Part shown: piece after piece, positions 18,775 through 27,676 of the stretch
Position numbering within the stretch: the first letter of the stretch is position 1
Layout: each line of letters begins with the position of its first letter
Assembly (NCBI GenBank): GCA_001777915.1
Contig: MFFN01000009.1
Span: 23,454 to 87,453 of the forward strand
Source of the DNA: Candidatus Edwardsbacteria bacterium RifOxyA12_full_54_48
Lineage (GTDB): Bacteria > Edwardsbacteria > AC1 > EtOH8
DNA: 64,000 bases
Direction: 5' to 3'
Position numbers and translations under genes: made by a program
Notes under the pieces: model-generated
Database searches by the model: none
The model's input: only the letters and a program-made list of their open reading frames with translations
Told to the model about the DNA's origin: nothing

Positions 18775-21150
18775 ATGAAAAAGATATTCTTAATAACGAT
18801 CCTGGTGATCATATCCTCCGGGCGGTATGTTTTTTCCGATGCCACAGCCCGGGAATTGCAGATATTCCAGACCAATTCCACCAACGGGAACCTATTCCCC
18901 TGTCGCTGCCCCAGCGAGCCCAAGGGGGGACTTGCCAAACAGGCATCCCTGATAAAGAAGCTGGCCGGCGGCGGACCTTACTGGCTGCTGGAGTCCGGGG
19001 ACATCTTCGGGATCAACACCGACCGGCCCTCGGATTCGCTGGTTTTGGCGGCCTACCAGGCCATGAAGTACCAGGCGGTGGCCGTCGGCGACCAGGAGCT
19101 GGCCAAGGGGGGCGACTATTTCCTGCAATTGAAAGACCGGTTTGACATTCCCTTTGTTTCCGCCAATCTGCTTTACAATGGCAGACCGATGGCCGAAGCC
19201 TACCTTATCTGCTCTTTAGGCAAACCAGCGGTAAAAGCTGCGGTGATCGGGCTGATATCGCCCCAGACCATGCTATATTACCCCCAGGAAAAACTGGCGG
19301 GCATACAGATCCTTCCGCCCCAACCGGTGCTCCGTGGCCTGATCGACAGTTTAAAGGGCAAGGTTGACCTGTTCATCCTGGCCTCGCATCTGGGGTTCGA
19401 GGAAGAGGTTGAGATCGCCCAAAAATTTCCGGAGCTGTCGCTGATCATCGGCGGGCACAGCCAGACCGAATTGAATGAAGCGGACCGTACCGGAAACGTG
19501 CCGATAGTAGAATCGGGCTCCAGCGGCAAACGGCTGACCAGAGCGGTTTTGACCAGAAAGAACGGCAAGTGGCTGTTATCGGAATCAAAGCTTTATGGAA
19601 TAACCTCCGACCTGCCCGACGATCCCGCAGTTTCTAAAATTATAGGACCAATGCCGGGTTATTCCCATCATAATAGCGACACAGTAAGCAGCGCCAAGAT
19701 CGAAAGATCGGTCATTCATATCTTTGTGGCCCCGGACTGCCCCGACTGCCAAAAGCTGGAGGATGGGCTTTTCAAAAAAACAGCCCGCCAATATTCCAGC
19801 CAACTCAAGATCCAGTATCATATGGTTGATGATTCCCGGGAATACAAGTTACTGCTGGATTATGAAAAATTATGTAACGATAAAAACAATGAGATACCGG
19901 CGGTAGTCATAAACGGCCGGATCCTGGCCGGGGTGGAGGAGATCGAAAAAGAATTGGAGGGCCTGCTGGGCCTGCAGTTGAACCGGAAAACTATAGAGAA
20001 CACAAAAGATAAAAGATCAGATATAAAAAACAGCGGACTAGAAAACACGACAGCAAACGAGGCATTCGTCGATAGCATCTACCTGGCCTTGGTCACCGAC
20101 CTGCGCTGCCAGAAATGCGGCCGGGCCGAGTACATGATAAGGGCTTTGCAGGATGAGCATCCCCGGTTGGCGGTCAGGAAGTTCGACCTGCAGACCAGGG
20201 AGGGCAAGCTGATGGCCGAGGCCCTGGGCCTGCTATACGGCCTGCCGGGCGACAGCCGCCTTAAGGCTCCGGCGGCCTACCTGGGGGAAGACTATCTGCT
20301 GGAGGCCCAGATGGACGATCAGGCCCTGTCGTCCCTGATCGCCAAGTACCAGGCCGGCACTCTCCGCATTCCCTGGGAGGAGGCCCAGGTCCTGGCCGAC
20401 CGGGCAGGCCAGAGCATCTTCCAGCGCTTCAAATCCTTCGGCCTGCTGGGGGTGATGGGGGCGGGTCTGCTGGACGGGATCAACCCCTGTTCCCTGGCGG
20501 TGTTGGTGTTCTTCATCTCCTACCTGGCCTTTGTGGGCCGCAAAAGATGGGAGATCCTGGCGGTGGGCATCTCCTACACCCTGGCCGACTTCCTGGTGTA
20601 CTTCCTGATCGGCATCGGGAGCCTGTCTTTCCTGATGACCCTCAAGTCACTTCCCCTGCTAAGCAAAATACTTTACTGGCTGGCGGTGGTCGCCGGGTTC
20701 ATCCTAGCCTTCTATAATTTCAGGGATTATTTGAAAGCCCGCCGGGGAGATCTCTCCGGAATGGACCTTCAGTTGTCCAGCAAGACCAAACAGCGAATAC
20801 ACAAGGTCATCCGCGACCGAATGGGGGCCGGGGGGCTTATCGGAGGTGCTTTTGTGGCGGGGCTGATCACCTCGGTCCTGGAGTTCGCCTGCACCGGGCA
20901 GGTCTATTTGCCCACCATCGCCTTTGTCAGCCAGATATCCTCGGCCAGATACCAGGCCTACGGCTATCTGCTGTTGTACAACCTGATGTTCGAGGTGCCG
21001 ATGATAGTCACCTTCGTCATCGCCTTCTGGGGGGTGTCATCCAAGACCATCGCCGGATGGGCTCAGCGCTCGGTGGCCGGAGTGAAACTGGCCACCGCCA
21101 TACTGTTCACGGTGATGAGCCTGGCGCTGATATTGATTCTGCTAGGTTAA
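18775..21150 (+). CDS. Exported metallophosphatase-thioredoxin-thioredoxin-CcdA/DsbD fusion
   Basis: The 791-aa protein joins four parts. Residues 1-22 are a signal peptide. About 27-295 resemble the metallophosphatase domain of UshA-type 5'-nucleotidases, but metal motifs are altered: TNSTNGN replaces the first DxH and GDQE replaces GNHE, while SGD, SHLG and GGHSQTE remain, and a CRCP motif sits at 43-46. About 312-400 form a thioredoxin fold with CPDC at 322-325. About 430-535 form a second one with CQKC at 445-448. From 555 onward there are six hydrophobic helices with NPC (570-572) and CTGQ (C706), matching the paired cysteines of CcdA/DsbD electron carriers. I infer that it carries reducing power across the inner membrane to its own periplasmic thioredoxin domains. 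The phosphatase part may be inactive or a binding module. Confidence 0.8.
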   Translation: MKKIFLITILVIISSGRYVFSDATARELQIFQTNSTNGNLFPCRCPSEPKGGLAKQASLIKKLAGGGPYWLLESGDIFGINTDRPSDSLVLAAYQAMKYQAVAVGDQELAKGGDYFLQLKDRFDIPFVSANLLYNGRPMAEAYLICSLGKPAVKAAVIGLISPQTMLYYPQEKLAGIQILPPQPVLRGLIDSLKGKVDLFILASHLGFEEEVEIAQKFPELSLIIGGHSQTELNEADRTGNVPIVESGSSGKRLTRAVLTRKNGKWLLSESKLYGITSDLPDDPAVSKIIGPMPGYSHHNSDTVSSAKIERSVIHIFVAPDCPDCQKLEDGLFKKTARQYSSQLKIQYHMVDDSREYKLLLDYEKLCNDKNNEIPAVVINGRILAGVEEIEKELEGLLGLQLNRKTIENTKDKRSDIKNSGLENTTANEAFVDSIYLALVTDLRCQKCGRAEYMIRALQDEHPRLAVRKFDLQTREGKLMAEALGLLYGLPGDSRLKAPAAYLGEDYLLEAQMDDQALSSLIAKYQAGTLRIPWEEAQVLADRAGQSIFQRFKSFGLLGVMGAGLLDGINPCSLAVLVFFISYLAFVGRKRWEILAVGISYTLADFLVYFLIGIGSLSFLMTLKSLPLLSKILYWLAVVAGFILAFYNFRDYLKARRGDLSGMDLQLSSKTKQRIHKVIRDRMGAGGLIGGAFVAGLITSVLEFACTGQVYLPTIAFVSQISSARYQAYGYLLLYNLMFEVPMIVTFVIAFWGVSSKTIAGWAQRSVAGVKLATAILFTVMSLALILILLG

Positions 21151-21710
21151 TAATTTTGACTCTAAATGAAATTGATATACAGCTTATAGCATGTAATATT
21201 TGTAAATGGCAGTGTTGCAAGGGAAGAAACACCGTTTTGAGGCTTGGCTTCTTTTACCGCTTTCTCTTTAAAGAGAAAGCTACAAAGTCACGCCAAAGGC
21301 GGATCCGCCTATATGGATTTACCTGCGGTGGCGGAAGAACTGTCGCTGCACCGCTGCCTGGAAGTTTTAATATCCATCTGCCTAAATGTCTTGACCACGA
21401 AACAGGGCACTCGCAGGCAAAACATTCTTTACGGCAGCTTTTGCCAAACAGCAGCGCTGATGCGACCCGGGACCCCGCCTTTAAGTGGAGCGGTGTAAGC
21501 ATCAGCCCCGATAAAGCAGTCATTGTGTCATTTGCATCAGGCTTGTTCTGGTTCAATGGATGCCGGGGCGCAGGTCTTACTGTCCGCGCAACTGGGCGGA
21601 AAGGACATCTTTGGTTACTTTCTTGGTTACAAGAAAGTAACAGGTAAGACATTGCAGGAATGCTTTTGTACAAACTAAATACCGAAAAAATATAATTATA
21701 AAAGAGAGTT
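21151..21710. other. 560-bp gene-free stretch bounded by palindromes
   Basis: No credible gene. The left part contains GCTTTCTCTTTAAAGAGAAA with flanking pairing and AGGCGGATCCGCCT (14-bp palindrome near 21296). The right part has GTTACTTTCTTGGTTACAAG followed by AAAGTAAC, a hairpin near 21613-21642. Open frames here (for example 21057-21647) lack ribosome sites and family features. It looks like a degenerate inserted element or an untranslated RNA region. Confidence 0.4.
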
Positions 21711-22043
21711 ATGCCGAGTAATTATTTTCAACAGAACAAAGATTATCTTATGGCCACCGCCGTGGGATTATTGGCCGGATGGCTGGACCTGCTTCATGTC
21801 AGCTGGATATGGGCCGCCTTGTTGGTATTGTTTGGCGGAGCAGCTTTGGGACATTTCTTCGAACGGCACCCCCGCAGCCTGGCTTTCTCGCTGGGGTTCG
21901 GACCGTTCCTGCTGCAGCTGGCGGCCCTGATGTTCGACCGGATGCCGGCTTTCAAGCAGAACCTGTTCTTCTCCCTGCTGGCTCTGATCCCGGCTTTCCT
22001 AGGGGTCTATGCCGGGCAGCTGTTCAAAAAACTTAATAAATAG
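21711..22043 (+). CDS. Small membrane protein of unknown function
   Basis: The 110-aa protein has three to four hydrophobic helices (about 13-43, 55-75 and 84-103) and a Lys-rich end. There is a weak AAGAGAG site before the ATG. It is placed 20 bp ahead of the TPR gene, and codon use is like the neighbours, so it looks native. No recognisable family. Confidence 0.6.
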   Translation: MPSNYFQQNKDYLMATAVGLLAGWLDLLHVSWIWAALLVLFGGAALGHFFERHPRSLAFSLGFGPFLLQLAALMFDRMPAFKQNLFFSLLALIPAFLGVYAGQLFKKLNK

Positions 22044-22063
22044 CAATAGGACTTTGGCCGGAT

Positions 22064-23503
22064 ATGAACAGCGGCTCCCTCGACAGTTCCCAGAAAAACC
22101 CCAGGTACAAACGGCCGATGCTTTGGCTGGAATCGGTGTCCGGCTATTTTTATCCTTTTGAAATAATAGAGCGCAAGATAGACACGCTGGAGATCATCGG
22201 GGAATGGGAAACGGCTGAGGCCATCCTTACCGGTTCGCTGTTAGAACTGGATAGGTTCGATGACAAGATCATGCTGGCCGAAGCCTGCAGCCGGCTGGGC
22301 AGCCTGAAGGTCAATCGGGGCCAGTATTCTGATGCCGGCAAGGTATTCGATCGGTCCCTTACCATCTTTCAGGATGCGGACGATAAAAGAGGACAGGGCC
22401 GGGTGCTGTGCAACATCGCCAGCATCCATCACAACCGGGGGGACTACGACAGCGCCCTGGACTGCCTGAAAGAGGCCCTGGGGTACGCCGAAGAGTTGGA
22501 TAACAAACAGGGGATCAGCCGGGCCATCGGCAATATCGGTATCATCTATTATGAGAAGGGCGATTTCCAGAAGGCGGTCGAGTATTACCAGCGGGCCATG
22601 GATATCTCCCGGGAGCTGGGCGACCAGGAGACCGAGACCATCTCGGTGGGCAATATCGGGATGATCTACCAGGAGATAGGCGACTATCCCAAGGCTTTGG
22701 AGTATTGCACCCGTTATCTGAAGATGGCCCAGAGCCAGGGGAACAAACAGGTGATCAGCTATGCCCTGGGAAATGTGGGATCCATCTATTTCGAACTGGA
22801 CGAACTGAAAAAGGCCAGGGAATACTTTAAGAAATACCTGGAGATATCCCTTGAATTGGGGGACAAACCGGGCCAGATAGTGGCCTGCGACGACATGGGG
22901 ATCACAGAGATGTTTCTGGGCAACTTCCCGGCCAGTCAGGAATATTACGACAAGGCTTTGGAGCTGACCTCCGAACTGAGCAATGCCGAGAATCTGGCGG
23001 TCCTTTTGGCCAACATCGGCAAACTGCAGGCCCGGCTGGGAAATATGGTCCAGGCGGAGGGATATTTTGTCAAAGGCATAGAAAGCGCCAAGAAAACAGA
23101 AAATAATTTTCAACTGGCGCAGAATTACTTTTTCCTGGCCGATTTCTATCATAAGGAAGGGCGGCTGCAGCCGGCCAGGGAGTACAATCAAAGGGCATTG
23201 GAACTGGCCCGGGAGACCAACTGCCGGGAGGTGATCATAAACGCGGGGATACTGGAGAACCTTCTGCTGGCAGGGGATGACAGGCCCCGGGCCGTCTCCG
23301 GCCTGGAAACCATGCTGTCGGACATTCAAACCGAGAAACACCGGGCGGAGATAAATTATCACCTTCTCAAGCTGGCCGGCCGGGAAGTCAACCGGAAAAT
23401 TGCCGCCGGGCTTTATAGGGAACTTTGGCAGAGATCGGGCAATATAGATTACCGTGACCGGCTGAAAGAAATTCAAACATCCATTAATAAAAGGGAACCA
23501 TGA
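22064..23503 (+). CDS. TPR-repeat protein (kinesin-light-chain/LGN-like)
   Basis: The 479-aa protein has about nine 40-residue TPR units from residue 40 on, with the pattern ...GNIG.IYYEKGDF.KA.EYY..A..I..ELGD. There is no signal peptide, so it is cytoplasmic. Such long-period TPRs bind peptide tails of partners. Its stop overlaps the start of kdsA by ATGA, so it is translationally coupled to Kdo synthesis, but this need not mean shared function. A similar protein is at 50683-52011. Confidence 0.85.
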   Translation: MNSGSLDSSQKNPRYKRPMLWLESVSGYFYPFEIIERKIDTLEIIGEWETAEAILTGSLLELDRFDDKIMLAEACSRLGSLKVNRGQYSDAGKVFDRSLTIFQDADDKRGQGRVLCNIASIHHNRGDYDSALDCLKEALGYAEELDNKQGISRAIGNIGIIYYEKGDFQKAVEYYQRAMDISRELGDQETETISVGNIGMIYQEIGDYPKALEYCTRYLKMAQSQGNKQVISYALGNVGSIYFELDELKKAREYFKKYLEISLELGDKPGQIVACDDMGITEMFLGNFPASQEYYDKALELTSELSNAENLAVLLANIGKLQARLGNMVQAEGYFVKGIESAKKTENNFQLAQNYFFLADFYHKEGRLQPAREYNQRALELARETNCREVIINAGILENLLLAGDDRPRAVSGLETMLSDIQTEKHRAEINYHLLKLAGREVNRKIAAGLYRELWQRSGNIDYRDRLKEIQTSINKREP

Positions 23504-24327
23504 AAGAGCTGATACTTAAGAACGTGAAGATAGGCCGTGGGAATCCGCTGGCCCTGATAGCCGGGCCCTGCGTGCTGGAGGACGAGGCGGTGGTGATGAG
23601 GACCGCCGAACAGGTAAAAAAGATCTCCGAAAAGCTGAAGATCGGCCTGGTGTTCAAGTCCTCCTATAAAAAAGACAACCGTTCTTCGGCCAAGAGCTAC
23701 CAGGGGCCGGGGCTGGAAAAGGGTTTGAAAATACTGGAGAAGGTCAAAAAGCAGTTCGATGTGCCGGTGCTCTCCGATGTGCATTATCCCGAGGAGGTGG
23801 CGGCCTGCGCCCAGGTGCTGGACATCATCCAGATCCCGGCCTATCTGTGCATGCAGACAGAGCTGACATTAAGGGTCGCCAAGACCGGCAAGGTGGTCAA
23901 CATAAAAAAGGGGCAGTTTTTGGCCCCGGAGGATATGGGACATATCGTCAAAAAGATCGAGGAGACCGGCAATACCAATATCCTGCTGACCGAGCGCGGC
24001 AGTTGCTTCGGCTACCACAACCTGGTGGTGGATTTTAAGGCCCTGCCCATCATGCGTTCGCTGGGATATCCGGTGGTGTTCGACGTCACCCACACCATCC
24101 GCAAATATGGCAAGCCATCCAGCGATCCGGCCGGGGGGAGCCCGGAATTCATCGAGCCGCTGGCCCGGGCCGGGGTGGCCTGCGGCTGCGACGCCATATT
24201 CATCGAGACCCATCCCAGGCCCTGCGAGGCCAAATGCGATGCAGCCAGCATGCTGGAGCTGTCAAAATTGGAGCGGCTGCTGGAGAGTTTAATGGAACTG
24301 GACCAGGTGGCCAGGAAGTACGTTTAA
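23500..24327 (+). CDS. kdsA: 3-deoxy-8-phosphooctulonate (Kdo-8-P) synthase
   Basis: The 275-aa protein condenses PEP with arabinose 5-phosphate to Kdo-8-phosphate, the first committed step to the LPS sugar Kdo. Visible motifs: IAGPCVLED, FKSSYKKDNRSS, VLSDVHYPEEV, IQIPAYLCMQTEL, LLTERGSCFGYHNLVVD and VFDVTHTIRKYG. Cys in AGPC suggests the metal-dependent class. The substrate comes from KdsD encoded at 26625. It overlaps the TPR gene by 4 bp. Confidence 0.97.
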   Translation: MKELILKNVKIGRGNPLALIAGPCVLEDEAVVMRTAEQVKKISEKLKIGLVFKSSYKKDNRSSAKSYQGPGLEKGLKILEKVKKQFDVPVLSDVHYPEEVAACAQVLDIIQIPAYLCMQTELTLRVAKTGKVVNIKKGQFLAPEDMGHIVKKIEETGNTNILLTERGSCFGYHNLVVDFKALPIMRSLGYPVVFDVTHTIRKYGKPSSDPAGGSPEFIEPLARAGVACGCDAIFIETHPRPCEAKCDAASMLELSKLERLLESLMELDQVARKYV

Positions 24328-24346
24328 CCACCAAGCCACCAAGAAA
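24324..24346 (+). repeat. Solo copy of the TAACCACCAAG repeat
   Basis: TTAACCACCAAGCCACCAAG directly after the kdsA stop matches the arm of the inverted repeat that flanks the GxxExxY gene at 26132 and 26582. No nuclease gene is next to this copy. Confidence 0.6.
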
Positions 24347-24360
24347 TTATCTGGAGCTAA

Positions 24361-24421
24361 AGTGTCATCCCCGCAACAGCGGGAATCCAGGTTTGGATGC
24401 CCGTTTTCACGGGCATGACAA
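24361..24421. repeat. Dispersed palindromic repeat, GTCATCCCCGC...GGCATGACA family
   Basis: Two hairpins (CCCGCAACAGCGGG and TGCCCGTTTTCACGGGCA) sit between GTCAT and ATGAC ends. It is the best-preserved copy of the family also at 3951 and 15553. Located between kdsA and the MuiA-like gene. Confidence 0.75.
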
Positions 24422-24452
24422 ATAGGATGAAATAAAGCCAAAGGAGTAAGTG

Positions 24453-26129
24453 ATGAAAAAGATTATCCTGATCTCAGCCCTGATGCTGATAGCCTCCGGC
24501 ACGTTTGCTCTGCAGACCATAGAGCAGAAGACCCCCATTTCGCAGGTGGTGATCTACAACGACCGGGTGGAGATAACCCGGATGCACAAGACCGGCTACC
24601 AGCCCGGGGAATACCAGCTCAAGATGACCGACCTGCCGTCCTCGCTGGACGAGAACTCGGTGCGGACCTCGGGGAGCGGCACGGCCGAGGTCAAGATCAA
24701 CGGGGTGAAGATCGAAACGGTCTACCTGGACACCACCACCAACCAGAAATACAAGGCCCTGGAGGATTCGGTGGAGCAGCTCAAGGAACAGCAGAAGATC
24801 TACGACGACCGCTACGGTCTGCTGCAGAAGGAGGCCGATTACCTGGAGAAGATAAAAAATGCCAGCACTGCTTTGCCTTCAGGCAGAGAATCCGAAAAGC
24901 CCAGATCCACCACGGTCAGCGAGTGGACCGGGCTGTATAATTTCTACGATGCCAAATTCGAAGCCATAAACAAGGAACAGCGGAGCATCGAGAAAAACAA
25001 GAAGGCCCTGCAGGCCAGGCTGAACGCCCTGCAGAGCCGCCTGCACAAGATATCGGCCGGGGCCAACCTGACCAAGAAGAACGTCAGCGTCAGCTTCACC
25101 GTCAAAAAGGAGGGCAGTTTGGCCCTAGCCTTAAGCTATATGATGATGGGGGCCTCCTGGCATCCCCAATACGACATCCGGGTGTCGCCGGAGAACAAGG
25201 AGGTGGAGTTCACCTATTACGGGGTGATCTACCAGAACACCGGCGAGGATTGGAAGAACGTCAAAATAACGCTGTCCACCGCCCAGCCGTCCATCTCCGG
25301 CTCCATGCCGGCCCTCAAGCCCTGGTATGTGGATGTCTATCAACAGTATTATCAGAAGGGACAAGCACCGCAAAGAGCCAAACAGATCCTTTCTGTCGGT
25401 AAAGAAATGCAACAGGTTCAGTCTCCTATTTTTGATGAGGCAACTTCACCATCACGAGGTGTTATAGGAAATACGGCTGGAATAGTTACTTCTGATGTTG
25501 AATTCACAGGCACCTCCTACGTTTACCTGACACCCGGCGAGAACAACATCCCCTCGGACGGCGAGCCGCACAAGATCCCCATCGCCTTCGAGACCCTGAA
25601 GGCCGACTTCGAATATTCTTCGGCCCCCCGCCTGAAACAGTACGCCTACCTGCAGGGCAAGGTCAAGAACACCACCGAGTATCCCTTCATCGCCGGGGAC
25701 ATCAACGTTTTCTTCGGCAATAATTTCGTGGGCACTTCGGCCATCAACACCGTCATCCCCTCGGAAAAGTTCGACGTCTCGCTGGGCATAGACGAGGGCA
25801 TCAAGATCACCCGGCAGAAGGTGAGGGACCTGGTCGAGAACGGCAAGCGGATCAAGCGAACCTACGGCTACAAGGTGACGGTCAAGAATCTCAAGAAAAC
25901 CAAGGAGATCCTGACGGTCAACGAACAGTATCCGGTCTCCCGGAATGATAAGATCAAGGTCAAATTGGTGTCGCCCAAGTTCGACGACGAAAAGCTGGAA
26001 TACGGGATCAAGGAAAAGGCCAACGGCATCATCGAATGGAAGATGGAACTGGGCCCGCAGGAGAAGAAGGAGATGGAATTGGAGTACATTTTGGAATATC
26101 CCGGCGGGGTCAGCGTGACCGGACTATAA
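24453..26129 (+). CDS. Exported DUF4139 protein, mucoidy-inhibitor MuiA family
   Basis: The 558-aa protein has a signal peptide (ILISALMLIASGTFA), an N-terminal DUF4140 region (ISQVVIYNDRVEITR), a coiled coil (about 100-210) and a DUF4139 beta-rich part (SVSFTVKKEG, MMGASWHPQYDIRVS, VIYQNTGEDWKNVKITLSTA and EKKEMELEYILEYP). AAGGAG is 6 bp before ATG 24453, so the GTG at 24450 is not used. Family members affect capsule or envelope behaviour, but the mechanism is unknown. Its place between kdsA and kdsD fits an envelope role. Confidence 0.88.
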   Translation: MKKIILISALMLIASGTFALQTIEQKTPISQVVIYNDRVEITRMHKTGYQPGEYQLKMTDLPSSLDENSVRTSGSGTAEVKINGVKIETVYLDTTTNQKYKALEDSVEQLKEQQKIYDDRYGLLQKEADYLEKIKNASTALPSGRESEKPRSTTVSEWTGLYNFYDAKFEAINKEQRSIEKNKKALQARLNALQSRLHKISAGANLTKKNVSVSFTVKKEGSLALALSYMMMGASWHPQYDIRVSPENKEVEFTYYGVIYQNTGEDWKNVKITLSTAQPSISGSMPALKPWYVDVYQQYYQKGQAPQRAKQILSVGKEMQQVQSPIFDEATSPSRGVIGNTAGIVTSDVEFTGTSYVYLTPGENNIPSDGEPHKIPIAFETLKADFEYSSAPRLKQYAYLQGKVKNTTEYPFIAGDINVFFGNNFVGTSAINTVIPSEKFDVSLGIDEGIKITRQKVRDLVENGKRIKRTYGYKVTVKNLKKTKEILTVNEQYPVSRNDKIKVKLVSPKFDDEKLEYGIKEKANGIIEWKMELGPQEKKEMELEYILEYPGGVSVTGL

Positions 26130-26131
26130 TA

Positions 26132-26155
26132 TAACCACCAAGACACCAAGGCACC
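26132..26155 (+). repeat. Left arm of inverted repeat around the GxxExxY cassette
   Basis: TAACCACCAAGACACCAAGG plus CACC lies immediately after the MuiA-like stop codon. The inverse complement occurs at 26582-26609. Together they bracket a 0.43-kb AT-rich gene. Confidence 0.75.
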
Positions 26156-26184
26156 AATAATCTAATTCAATTTCCAAAGTGGAT

Positions 26185-26580
26185 ATGGATAAGCTTGTGC
26201 CCTTGCCAGAACATCTAGATAGATTGGCGAAAATAGTGGTGGACTCTGCTTATAAAGTTCATACTGCACTTGGCCCAGGGTTGCTTGAATCCGTGTATGA
26301 AAAATGTATGTTGCCTGAACTAAGGTCACGGAACATTAAATGCAAAGAGCAAGTGGAAGTGCCGATCACTTATGGAGAAGTAAAAATAGATGCAGGTTTT
26401 CGGATAGATATTATAGTTGAGGATGAGGTAATTGTAGAACTTAAGGCAGTAGAAAAACATAACCCCCTATACGAAGCCCAATTGTTGACATATTTAAAAC
26501 TCACCAAAAAGCGATTAGGATTATTGATAAATTTCAATGTTCCTGTTATCAAACAAGGGATAAAAAGAATAGTTTTATAA
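26185..26580 (+). CDS. GxxExxY protein, PD-(D/E)XK-like fold
   Basis: The protein (131 aa from ATG 26185; GTG 26179 possible) has the family signature GPGLLESVYEKC. It also has FRIDIIVEDEVIVELKAV, which looks like a PD-(D/E)XK nuclease core (D...E.K), and LLTYLKLTKKRLGLLINFNV at the end. Function of the family is not established. The gene is AT-rich compared with its GC-rich neighbours, has no clear ribosome site, and is bracketed by an inverted repeat, all pointing to an inserted cassette between the muiA-like gene and kdsD. Confidence 0.88.
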   Translation: MDKLVPLPEHLDRLAKIVVDSAYKVHTALGPGLLESVYEKCMLPELRSRNIKCKEQVEVPITYGEVKIDAGFRIDIIVEDEVIVELKAVEKHNPLYEAQLLTYLKLTKKRLGLLINFNVPVIKQGIKRIVL

Positions 26581-26581
26581 A

Positions 26582-26609
26582 CTTCGTGTCTTGGGGTCTT
26601 GGTGGTTAA
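26582..26609 (-). repeat. Right arm of inverted repeat around the GxxExxY cassette
   Basis: The reverse complement reads TTAACCACCAAGACCCCAAG then ACACGAAG, matching the left arm at 26132 with a few changes. It starts right after the GxxExxY stop codon. Confidence 0.75.
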
Positions 26610-26624
26610 AAAGAAGGAAGGAAA

Positions 26625-27599
26625 ATGAAGAACAGCAATAAGAGCATAGTCAACCTGGGCAGGAAGGTCATCAAGACCGAGGCCCTGGCCCTGAACGAAT
26701 TGGCCGACCGTCTCAATGGCAATTTCGACCAGGCGGTGGATGTTCTGTTTAAGGTCAAACGCAAGGTGATCGTCACCGGGGTGGGAAAATCCGGGCTGAT
26801 CGGCCAGAAGATAGCCGCCACTTTGACCTCCACCGGCACCCCGGCCTTCTTTCTGCATCCCACCGACGCCCTGCACGGCGACCTGGGGCTGGTGCGCAAG
26901 GGCGACGCGGCCATCATCATCTCCAAGAGCGGGGAGACCGACGAGCTGTACGAACTGCTGTCTGTCCTGAAGAGGGTGGGGGTCAAGATCATTGCCCTGC
27001 TGGGCAAGCTGGATTCCCCGCTGGCCGGGCTGTCCGACGTGGTGCTGGACGTCTCGGTCAAAGAGGAGGCCTGCCCGCACGATCTGGTGCCCACCTCCAG
27101 CACCACCGCCGCCCTGGCCATGGGCGACGCCCTGGCCGTGGCCCTGTTGGACCAGCGTAATTTCAGCCCGGAGGACTTCGCCTGTTTCCATCCCGGCGGT
27201 GGGCTGGGCAAAAGGCTACTGCTGAAGGTGTCCGACCTGATGCTGACCGGGAAGGATGTTCCCATCGTCGCCAGCGGATCGGGCATGAAGGAGGCCCTGA
27301 TAGAGATGACCGCCAAGCGCGGGGTGACCTCGGTGGTGGACGAGAAGGGCAGACTGCTGGGGATCATCACCGACGGCGACCTCAAAAGACTATTGGCCAG
27401 GACCAACGACATCTTTTCCTTAAAGGTGGACGAGGTGATCGGCAGGAACCCCAAGACTGTTGACCAGGAGCGCCTGGCGGTCAAGGCCGCCAAGATGATG
27501 GAGGACCACCGGGTGACCTCCCTGCTGGTGGTGGACAAGGAGAAGAAGCCGGTGGGGATAATCCATCTGCATGACATAATGCAGGCGGGAGTGCTTTAG
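26625..27599 (+). CDS. kdsD/kpsF: D-arabinose 5-phosphate isomerase
   Basis: The 324-aa protein has an N-terminal SIS sugar-isomerase domain (VIVTGVGKSGLIGQKIAAT, DALHGDLGLV, IIISKSGETDEL, VPTSSTTAALAMGDALAVAL) and two C-terminal CBS domains (about 205-325, with RGVTSVVDEKGRLLGIITDGDL). It converts ribulose 5-phosphate to arabinose 5-phosphate, the substrate of KdsA. The CBS pair probably senses nucleotides or the sugar pathway. AAGGAAGG precedes the ATG. Confidence 0.96.
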   Translation: MKNSNKSIVNLGRKVIKTEALALNELADRLNGNFDQAVDVLFKVKRKVIVTGVGKSGLIGQKIAATLTSTGTPAFFLHPTDALHGDLGLVRKGDAAIIISKSGETDELYELLSVLKRVGVKIIALLGKLDSPLAGLSDVVLDVSVKEEACPHDLVPTSSTTAALAMGDALAVALLDQRNFSPEDFACFHPGGGLGKRLLLKVSDLMLTGKDVPIVASGSGMKEALIEMTAKRGVTSVVDEKGRLLGIITDGDLKRLLARTNDIFSLKVDEVIGRNPKTVDQERLAVKAAKMMEDHRVTSLLVVDKEKKPVGIIHLHDIMQAGVL

Positions 27600-27676
27600 A
27601 TTTTTAAAATCTTTCCAGAAGATGGTAGACATTTAATAGAAATTTATATACAACTTAACTAAATATTGGAGATAAC

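Noticed and set aside
21240-21600. Cobalamin or other riboswitch before the membrane-protein gene
   Set aside because: I could not find the conserved core motifs of known riboswitches, and the downstream gene gives no ligand hint.
21057-21647. 196-aa and overlapping frames after the CcdA fusion
   Set aside because: It starts inside the fusion gene in another frame, contains palindromic repeat sequence, and has no ribosome site.
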